DNA of 64,000 bases from Petrosia ficiformis (lineage: Eukaryota > Porifera > Demospongiae > Haplosclerida > Petrosiidae): assembly GCA_947044365.1 (NCBI GenBank), contig OX345636.1, positions 124,001 through 188,000 on the forward strand, in the 5' to 3' direction. Position 1 is the stretch's first letter. Each line of letters starts with the position of its first letter. The notes under the pieces were generated by a model, which was not told where the DNA came from, ran no database searches, and saw only the letters and a list, made by a program, of their open reading frames with translations. Shown here in pieces: positions 56,852-64,000 of the stretch. A program made the position numbers and the translations under genes.

Positions 56852-59800
56852 TTAGTTTGTGTCACTGTCACTGTCAGAATCATCCATCTCTTGTATTTCA
56901 TCCATGAAAATCCAATCCCCTAATTCATCATCATCTGCGTCATCATTGTCTTCATGTAATACTAGCTCTTCTAAAGCTACATGTACTTCATCAATTTCGC
57001 TGTTAGCTGTCAAATTCCCACAGTTCTTACACTCACAACCTTCAGCACATTTCTTGCCTTTTTTTCTGCAGGAACATCTTGCTGTTAAACATCCAGTGGA
57101 ACACTTACATCCTCTCAAGAGAAGGTTAACTCTGTCCTTGATGTGTCGAATGTTTTCATCGCTGTCCCAAATTACTGACAGTCTATTGTCTTGTGTTATT
57201 GCCCAGCCATATTGCGTGACAGGTTTAACAGTCAATATGTTTTGGTCTGCTTGTCTCCACATGTCCAACACCCAACAACTTCTTTTCCAGTGAAGGAACA
57301 ATGCCTCATCAGATGGAACCATCTCATTCTCAAAGGTTACTCTGTCCCATATACTATGTCTGATATCATCTAGCCAAGTTGAGTGTTGTTTCTCAGACGA
57401 TTGACCACAAAAAAAGTTATTGAAGTGTGTGACTGGTGAAGTTGTCTCAAATGCTGTTCCATTCTTTTTGAAGTATATAGTCCCTATGAGACGAAGAAAG
57501 GACAAAAAACCAAGTGTGTATGCATGGGAGCCTCCATCTAATGATGTGTCTGTTAGTGATCCTTTTGTGTTTGGAACATGACCACACAGAATGAAGGAAG
57601 AATACTGAAAGAAATAACGAAGGAAGGTGGCTTTACCTAGTTGACTGAAGAACGATGTATAGTCACATCCGGACACCACAAAAAGTGATTGAAGTGCATT
57701 TGGTAAAATGGATGGATTAATACCCACTAAATCAGGATCATGCTCAAGAGCTGTCACAAGGTTTGTGACATTTAAATATTGTTGTTGTCGTGAGTGTAGT
57801 GCACTTACTTGAACTACAACATTCTTGTCTTTGACAAAACTAAAAGGTAAACCAATATGATATGTATCGGTATCTGGGGATAGTATGAAGATCCGACGAC
57901 AGTTTGTATTCTTCACATGTAACCAAATCATTGAATCACTTTCCTCAGCATTGCATGTGTATAGTGGATTTGGTTGAGCAGTGCAGTCTCCTTTAACAAA
58001 CCATGTTGAATCTCTGATATCACCACTAAATGCCCCTGAAATAAAAAGAGATTGATAATGTTTCAGCTTTCCCATTATTTTGTCCAGAAAGAACTTTCCA
58101 AGAAATTCAACTAGATTTCTTTTGCACTGTCTACAATTAAGTTTACTTTCCCTCCACTTCTTAGTTGATACTGGTGTCTGTAATGTCAAAGTGTCACAAC
58201 TGTGATCTCCACATAGCCCTGCTTCAGAATCTCTTCGAGACTGTTCAAACATCTTTGGCGTCATCACCAATCTACCTGGATTATCGAATAATACATGTAC
58301 CTCGGAACAGCCTTTATTGAAATAAGGTAAAAGAAATCGTTTCATCAAGAACGTAGCATATTCTGATAATGTTCTGTGACTCCCAAGTGGTGCTGTATTG
58401 ATAAGGAACATCCCTTCAATGATAGAACACTCTGGATTCCATGGGACAACATCTGTAAATACTAGTGGATTTGCTGAGCTATATCTGGAGGTAAGTGATT
58501 TAGTAGTATAACTTTTTTGCCCTTTTAATGGTTTGCCATCATTGGTTGCAATCGAAAGTGGAAATTCAATCAGCTGTTCTCCGGCTTTATTTATTGGCAT
58601 ACCTGTTTTCTTTGAATACTGAATTTTTTTTCTCATTGCCTTCTGTATAAGTTGTTTGTCCTTTTCGAGTTGTGTTAGCCGCTGTTTATTTACCTTTTTC
58701 TCTGCAAAGGTCTGTAGTCGTTTCTTTCTATTAGGTACACGTACACTAGGTTGTTTCAGTATAGAAGATGATATACGAAGTAAGAATTCACGTTGTCCTA
58801 TAGTTCTAAAATTCATGAGGTCTTGTGACTGATCAGGTGTTGCTTGCTTTTTTGTAAAAGGGTTTATTAGGCCTCGATTAGGAGCATCCATTAAAAATAC
58901 ACTGTGTACCTCTAAAGCCTTTATCATTGTTTTTATATTTGATTCACTTTTACAATCACGAGGTGTTGTAGAAAAAGGTGAGGCGATTGATGTGTCTTTC
59001 TCTACCTCTGTGAAAATTTGTTTCCTGAAGTTCTCCAAACTTTTTGTGCGATATGGTATATAGTTTGCTATACGATTAATGTAATCTGGTGATGGTCGTA
59101 CGATTGATGTTTTGCATGATTTATTTATTAACATCTCATGTGCTTCATCTATACCCACAGAGTGCCATGGCCTTCCCAAAATACTAACCACGAAGGCTCC
59201 CTGTTCAAACATAGTTAATACTGACGATGGCATGGACAGCAAGTCAGATATGTGCCGTGAAAGTAATTTCTGGTATGTGTTGTGATCAAATGCTGTAAAT
59301 ATGGGTGCCATTAGCTTAATACTAGCTATTCGGAGGTGCCAATTACCACTCCGAATAGCTAGATAAAGACATATATATGCCATTGCATCTTGAAATACAA
59401 ATTGTATCCAGAACTTCCATGTATCATCATTATTTGCCTGGAGTTGAATGAAATGCTTGAATTCAGTGTAAATTTCATGAACTGCTCTGTTGTTTGAAGT
59501 TAATACTGTACTAAACAGAGTTTTAAAATTCTCTTCCGATATTGATAAAAGTGATTCAATGATTTCATCTAGAAGATTTACACTGTCAATGCATTTGTTG
59601 TGAAACTTTGTTAGCATTACTCTATATACTGCTTCCCATGTTTCTAAAAGGAATGTATGTGTTCTTTTGAATTGACTACAGCTCTTAATTGCAGCCTCAG
59701 GATATCCAGCTGACTGGGCTAATGATTTCAAACCAGCATCATAGTATGGCTTCATTAAGGCAATTTGATAATTTTTCAGTAGATGCCAATCACCAGGATA

Positions 59801-62341
59801 GGGTATAACCCACTTTAATTCATCACCATATTCAAACTTCAAAGACTGTAAAACTTCATAGACTTTACCATCTCCTTCCAATACAAGGCAATCCTTCTGT
59901 TGGTGTATTATGTAAAATTCATGTAGATCGTGTAATATTTGTATGACAGTATCTTTACTATCAGCAACTGCATCCATTACTTCGAGGTATGCTACTTGAG
60001 ACTTTTCTGTGTGTGTTGCATCATTTGCTGACAAAAAATCTTGAAGATTCAGAAAATTATAATCTTTTTGTGTTGCTACTTTGTACATCATATATGTATT
60101 TATCTCTTCTTGCATTTCTTGTAGTGCTGTTTGCTCTTTTCCATTGGGATGAAAGTCAGATAGAGACTGTCCTGTTGTTGAAGTTCCTTTTTGTTGAGGT
60201 GCAAAGGATACTTGGGTTAAAAGGGCTGGGATGCTATTGTCTATTTTCTTACCTTCCATGCCAGTTCGAGCTCTTCGATGAATCTTAGCTGCTGGTGAAT
60301 GTGTTACTTTAAGAGGTGATGATATAGGAGATGATCTCTGTACCCTTTTTCTAGTCAAATGACCTGACTCAATTTCAATACAAGTTGCTGGATGAGGATT
60401 GTTACGATCCTTTAGTGAGTCATCATGTTCGTTATTAGTACATATATAAGAAGTGTGTTGACCCTCTGTTTGGATTACTGGTTGAAGTGTTAAACTATTT
60501 TGTGTATCAACAGATAGGAGATCAAGAGAGGGGAAGTAGGGATTGAGAGAGGATGATTGAGACTGAGATGCAGAATCTAACTGTTGATTTGGGAATGATA
60601 AACACTGATTCTCAACAACTTCGCTGATTTCACCAGAAGAGGTTAGATGGTCAAACTCATTTTGTTCGACTAAAGATAATGAGGGAATAGGTTGCACTGC
60701 CTGAATAGTTGTACCATGCCAACTACTCTTTTGATTGCCTTGATAAACTTGAGCATAGCTATGTAGAAAGTCAAGGTTATCTGTTGATATGATAGTAAAG
60801 CTATCCTCTGCAAGGCCATTCGTTTTAAAGTCAGAGGTTTTTACTTTGTGCTCAATAAAACGGGAGAGTGTATCTGATGAAACACACACACCTAAACGGT
60901 TTAGAATTTTGATAAGAAGTGCAGACCCACCTTGACTTTCCACTATGTCTGTAATTAATGTATGTAAAGGAAAAGAGCATCTGTCATCTGTTATGAAAAG
61001 TATGAGACAAATTAAGAAAAGTCGCCTGATTTTCTTTATGTGGTATGCTTGTGATGAGGGGTCATTTACTTTAGATGATCCTCGACGTTCAGTAGATGAC
61101 ATAGTGAGGGTGCATATTGCTTCCCATAACTTAGGATCAATCTCCTTTTGTAATTCATCAGTGCTGATGTTGTCATGGTCAAGTGTGTGTTGTCCTTTCT
61201 CTAACCACAAATGGATCTGAGAATGGACTAGCTTATTAATGTCAAGGAGAAAATCTTTTTGTGAGGTGTTTTCTGAGTTTGAATGAGCACAGCTTGTACA
61301 TGTAATGTTTTGACTGTGATTACGCTTCTCCCAAAGATTTTGTGCTAATAATGTGTTGAAGTCTACATTTGGTCTATAAAGCAATGTTCCATATTTACGC
61401 ACTTTACAAGAAATTGCTAAATGATGCTGCAATAGTACAGTAAGAATACTGAGTATCCGCTGTGCAGTTACTAGTGAATTAACATCCGTCAAATCACTTG
61501 TTATTTGTTGTAGTATATCATTTGTTGTACTATGAAATATATCTTGGACTGTGGGCAACAAGATAGCTTTACCTGCAAGTAAATGCTTTCCCACAGTAAT
61601 GGATACTAGAATCATTGCAGCATCAATTACATCATCACTTGTGTGTATTTGATCAATTGGATGCACTTGAGTTGAGAGTGAAGCGAGAAGGTCTTCCAAA
61701 TCTTCGTCTGTACTAATAATTATTTCCTTACTTTTTTGTAAAATCGCAAGATGTGATTTGTAACATGTATAGCATACCTTGTCATTAGGTTGAATTGTAC
61801 CCTCAAATCCTGCATTATTTATTAAGTATTGCGTAATTTCATTTGGATGTGGACATTTTCTTGATTGCACTTTCTTTAGCGAGGCATTACATGTTACACA
61901 ATTTGCCTGAAGAGGAACTTTAGTTTTATACACTAGGTAATAGTGATGTTTACAGAAAGGGGTTGGAATGGGAATTACGGTTCTTGAACATTTCAAGCCT
62001 ACACTCTCAAATATACTTAGCATTTCTGCACTACTTTTTGCAACTTTACTTGATGCAAATGCTGCACTCTCACAATCACTAACACAACAACTACTCTTTT
62101 CTTTCTTCTTCTCCCATCTAGGTATGTAACTATCATTGGACAATACCCTGGTTACATCATTTCTACAAAGACGACAAACTAAACACTCTGATTCTTCTAC
62201 TAAAGAGTCAACAAAGGCACGAGCATCTTCGTTCTTCCACTCAGCTGGTTTTGACATTTGTTGGTGACAATTCATACATAAGCTGCATACCTGTGTATCT
62301 TCGAAAGATAACCTTCGTTTACTCCTTCTGTTTGATGCCAT
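56852..62341 (-). CDS. 1829-residue DUF6589-like / FEN-PIN-like / CXC protein, intronless
   Basis: One uninterrupted frame, ATG 62341 (ATGGCATCAAACAGA) to TAA. Residues 19-193 are Cys/His-rich (C19, C22, C25; C53, C56, C59; C85, C86, C90; C148, C151; C190, C193). Residues about 515-1070 resemble DUF6589: STDNLDFLHSYA and SSWHGTTIQAVQP, EGDGKVYEVLQSL, PYPGDWHLLKNYQ, GRPWHSVGIDEAHEM. Candidate acidic residues are D521, D824 or D851, and E1066. A low-complexity Ser/Thr-rich insert (about 550-740) divides it. Residues about 1300-1620 look like a 5'-nuclease/PIN fold: VLFDNPGRL, EESDSMIWLH, LSPDTDTYHIG and FVVSGCDYTSFFSQLGKATF. Residues 1745-1774 hold nine cysteines in CKCSTGCLTARCSC and CECKNCGN, a CXC (tesmin/TSO1-like) DNA-binding cluster. 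The tail is acidic. The lack of introns in an intron-rich genome and the mix of nuclease and DNA-binding parts suggest a mobile-element protein. No function has been shown, and it could be domesticated. Confidence 0.85.
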   Translation of the reverse strand: MASNRRSKRRLSFEDTQVCSLCMNCHQQMSKPAEWKNEDARAFVDSLVEESECLVCRLCRNDVTRVLSNDSYIPRWEKKKEKSSCCVSDCESAAFASSKVAKSSAEMLSIFESVGLKCSRTVIPIPTPFCKHHYYLVYKTKVPLQANCVTCNASLKKVQSRKCPHPNEITQYLINNAGFEGTIQPNDKVCYTCYKSHLAILQKSKEIIISTDEDLEDLLASLSTQVHPIDQIHTSDDVIDAAMILVSITVGKHLLAGKAILLPTVQDIFHSTTNDILQQITSDLTDVNSLVTAQRILSILTVLLQHHLAISCKVRKYGTLLYRPNVDFNTLLAQNLWEKRNHSQNITCTSCAHSNSENTSQKDFLLDINKLVHSQIHLWLEKGQHTLDHDNISTDELQKEIDPKLWEAICTLTMSSTERRGSSKVNDPSSQAYHIKKIRRLFLICLILFITDDRCSFPLHTLITDIVESQGGSALLIKILNRLGVCVSSDTLSRFIEHKVKTSDFKTNGLAEDSFTIISTDNLDFLHSYAQVYQGNQKSSWHGTTIQAVQPIPSLSLVEQNEFDHLTSSGEISEVVENQCLSFPNQQLDSASQSQSSSLNPYFPSLDLLSVDTQNSLTLQPVIQTEGQHTSYICTNNEHDDSLKDRNNPHPATCIEIESGHLTRKRVQRSSPISSPLKVTHSPAAKIHRRARTGMEGKKIDNSIPALLTQVSFAPQQKGTSTTGQSLSDFHPNGKEQTALQEMQEEINTYMMYKVATQKDYNFLNLQDFLSANDATHTEKSQVAYLEVMDAVADSKDTVIQILHDLHEFYIIHQQKDCLVLEGDGKVYEVLQSLKFEYGDELKWVIPYPGDWHLLKNYQIALMKPYYDAGLKSLAQSAGYPEAAIKSCSQFKRTHTFLLETWEAVYRVMLTKFHNKCIDSVNLLDEIIESLLSISEENFKTLFSTVLTSNNRAVHEIYTEFKHFIQLQANNDDTWKFWIQFVFQDAMAYICLYLAIRSGNWHLRIASIKLMAPIFTAFDHNTYQKLLSRHISDLLSMPSSVLTMFEQGAFVVSILGRPWHSVGIDEAHEMLINKSCKTSIVRPSPDYINRIANYIPYRTKSLENFRKQIFTEVEKDTSIASPFSTTPRDCKSESNIKTMIKALEVHSVFLMDAPNRGLINPFTKKQATPDQSQDLMNFRTIGQREFLLRISSSILKQPSVRVPNRKKRLQTFAEKKVNKQRLTQLEKDKQLIQKAMRKKIQYSKKTGMPINKAGEQLIEFPLSIATNDGKPLKGQKSYTTKSLTSRYSSANPLVFTDVVPWNPECSIIEGMFLINTAPLGSHRTLSEYATFLMKRFLLPYFNKGCSEVHVLFDNPGRLVMTPKMFEQSRRDSEAGLCGDHSCDTLTLQTPVSTKKWRESKLNCRQCKRNLVEFLGKFFLDKIMGKLKHYQSLFISGAFSGDIRDSTWFVKGDCTAQPNPLYTCNAEESDSMIWLHVKNTNCRRIFILSPDTDTYHIGLPFSFVKDKNVVVQVSALHSRQQQYLNVTNLVTALEHDPDLVGINPSILPNALQSLFVVSGCDYTSFFSQLGKATFLRYFFQYSSFILCGHVPNTKGSLTDTSLDGGSHAYTLGFLSFLRLIGTIYFKKNGTAFETTSPVTHFNNFFCGQSSEKQHSTWLDDIRHSIWDRVTFENEMVPSDEALFLHWKRSCWVLDMWRQADQNILTVKPVTQYGWAITQDNRLSVIWDSDENIRHIKDRVNLLLRGCKCSTGCLTARCSCRKKGKKCAEGCECKNCGNLTANSEIDEVHVALEELVLHEDNDDADDDELGDWIFMDEIQEMDDSDSDSDTN

Positions 62342-62971
62342 GGATCATGCAAAACTACCATCAACTGCTATCTGAAATTTACAATACATTATATTGTCAT
62401 TATGTTACTAAGTAAATACAACTAACCTGAATTTTGATAATAAACCAAACTGAACCACGTGGTTTTCAACTCACCATATTTTTTAAACTAAACAGTGGAA
62501 CAACTCAAATTTTTTATATGTTTTGTGCAAATTTGTAAATTATTTGCGTGCAAAGTCTTATTTTGATTCCATTGTCAGAAAAAAAATTATGACGGGTTTC
62601 GTTCACACCACCAGCACTTGTTTTGGCGAGTATAACTGCTCTCTTGTTGCTGTAATCCACTCCATTTTTGCAGTGATAGATAGGTAAGATTACCTGCTAC
62701 AAGTGTATGTATATTTTGTTACAGTGAATAACATTTCTGTGAAAATATAGCTGTGTGAATATATAATTAGAAAATAAGCGCTGATAGAATTTTGCTAAAC
62801 GCCGATAAATATATTTGTATAGGACTGAATTACTTCCGGTCTGTTGGCGGAACGACTGCAGATGCTTATATATTTTTGACACTTCAATGAGTTTCTACAA
62901 TGTGGTTGCTCTGTATAAACATTGGTTTCCCCCTGTTACTATATATAGGCGCGTGGTACGCAACGAGTTAT

Positions 62972-63385
62972 ATATATGACTATTCTTATTATAATGTATC
63001 AGTATAAAGACCATACATTGTCATCACAGGTCCATTTAGTTAAAATGAACAGAAATGTGATCATACTTCATAAAGATGAGTCTGTACCTGAGAAAATAGG
63101 CAATTTGGAAGATGACTCTTCATAGTAATGTGAATATAATAATATATGCAATGCCAATGTGCAGTACAAATCACAAAATGTACTTCTCTGCCAATTTTTC
63201 CAGCTATATAGTTATTATGATTGACTTGTCTTTCACTATTGTACAAATATTTTGAAACATATCTTTTTTGTAAGTCCGCATTTCCTCATCAAAATAAACA
63301 AATTTAAAATACAACTAACTACACAAGTACATACTAGTAATAACCAAACCATACAAAGTACTTGGGTTAACACAACACACATGCA
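62972..63385. other. No gene recognised
   Basis: AT-rich sequence to the right of the candidate element. A 61-codon minus-strand frame (63061-63246) has no known motif. Confidence 0.4.
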
Positions 63386-63454
63386 TTATAAAGTGTTTAT
63401 GTCTTGTAGTACATTTTCTATTTTAGGACGAAGCTGTGGATTACGATTTGTACA
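63386..63454 (-). pseudogene. Kinase C-terminal fragment related to the 7.1-kb kinase
   Basis: The text CTNRNPQLRPKIENVLQDIN then TL and stop parallels CTINNPQLRPTIEQVLQDIN at the end of the kinase at 7090. No kinase core is present upstream; an AT microsatellite at about 63475-63495 interrupts. It may be the last exon of a gene that continues differently, or a truncated copy. Confidence 0.55.
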
Positions 63455-63556
63455 GTACTATATAATATACATATAATATATATATATATATATACATAAT
63501 AGTAATAACCTGTCGTCTTGTATTATCAGAGATTATGTAATTATTGTTATTCACTC

Positions 63557-63595
63557 ACCAAATGTATCGCTGTGTTCGAGATCTGTACTCATATT
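63557..63595 (-). other. Possible first coding exon
   Basis: Acceptor TTTTAG, then ATG at 63590 reading MSTDLEHSDTF, then donor G|GTGAGT at 63557. It could be the start of the gene to which the kinase tail fragment belongs. Confidence 0.35.
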
Positions 63596-63599
63596 ATCT

Positions 63600-64000
63600 A
63601 AAACAATAAAAATGATATACTTGTACAACAGGATTATCACTTACAGTTTCGTAACCCGGGAGCTTTTGAAAAAAAGAATGAATTAATTTTAATAATAATT
63701 CCAACCACACCTACCATAGATGTAATATACTGATTGTGAGGTGTGGCTCAGCATCTCATTAAAATCAAAACCTTCGTTGCAAATGAATACAGGCAATTTG
63801 CAACTTTCTCCAACTTCTGGAGCAATCTAACACTCACCTCAACCTTGCTTACCAATTACTGCAAGCACAGCATCTACTCATGTCTGCACACGAACGCTAT
63901 TTGTCAATTATTCTCCCAACATCCCTTTCTCTCTCGCTAGAACCAGCTAGAAACCCAAGTCTATACATCACACAAACATCAACATAACATTCTACTCTCC
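63600..64000. other. No gene recognised
   Basis: Window end. A short plus-strand frame at 63743-63940 has no known motif. Confidence 0.4.

Larger units (their letters stand above)
55492..62967 (-). mobile_element. Candidate 7.5-kb DNA element around the 1829-codon ORF
   Basis: CTCGTTGCGTGCCA (55492-55505) and TGGTACGCAACGAG (62954-62967) are inverse at 13 of 14 positions. TTAT lies immediately outside both (55488-55491 and 62968-62971), as expected of a 4-bp target duplication. The span holds one long intact ORF on the minus strand and a piggyBac relic near its 3' side. The ends were found by eye and the match is short, so chance cannot be excluded. Confidence 0.45.

Noticed and set aside
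1..64000. tRNA or rRNA genes
   Set aside because: No A/B-box pairs with a foldable cloverleaf and no conserved rRNA blocks noticed; a dedicated scan could still find a tRNA.

Overview
The window looks like nuclear DNA of an early-branching animal, most likely a demosponge similar to Amphimedon. This is inferred from the content and was not checked by a search. The DNA is AT-rich. Introns are short (about 50-200 bp, GT..AG). Only two loci look like host genes: a coiled-coil TKL-type kinase (7.1-8.9 kb, minus) and a kelch / coiled-coil / ZU5 gene of at least 13 exons (19.4-29.6 kb, minus). I saw no rRNA, tRNA or CRISPR. The rest is mobile elements and repeats.

Layout. 0.85-1.6 kb: small TIR element carrying a DUF3504 (tyrosine-recombinase-like) fragment. 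2.3-3.5 kb: MITE-like element and an 85-bp tandem repeat. 4.4-5.4 kb: decayed Merlin transposase. 5.5-7.0 kb: foldback element with TIRs of about 290 bp. 7.1-8.9 kb: kinase. 9.36-11.81 kb: apparently complete piggyBac with perfect 12-bp TIRs and TTAA duplication. 11.9-18.0 kb: CATA-type arrays and 1.4-kb repeat units, interrupted by a Tc1/mariner element. 19.4-29.6 kb: kelch-ZU5 gene with a 4-kb intron full of the same units. 29.7-45.6 kb: one 36-bp minisatellite split into three blocks by a reverse-transcriptase element (34.3-36.6 kb) and a composite DNA element (37.7-44.6 kb) with pogo transposase, tandemly duplicated exons, an Ulp1-like protease and a PHD finger. 47.0-51.4 kb: Ty3/gypsy element with both LTRs and a GTGGG duplication. 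52.7-54.9 kb: transposase-derived fragment and a decayed Crypton-like recombinase. 55.5-63.0 kb: candidate new element around an intact intronless ORF of 1829 codons. 63-64 kb: kinase tail fragment and a short first exon.

Most interesting locus: the 1829-residue protein at 56852-62341. It joins an N-terminal cysteine-rich region, a DUF6589-like region with candidate DDE acidic residues, a FEN/PIN-like nuclease region and a CXC (tesmin/TSO1-like) cysteine cluster. Flanking it I see 14-bp inverted ends (13/14) next to a TTAT repeat, which would define a 7.5-kb element. The minisatellite split by two elements, the duplicated exons of the pogo-Ulp1-PHD locus and the kelch-ZU5 fusion are the next best observations. 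Exon limits come from reading splice signals by eye and may be off by a few bases where stated as approximate.
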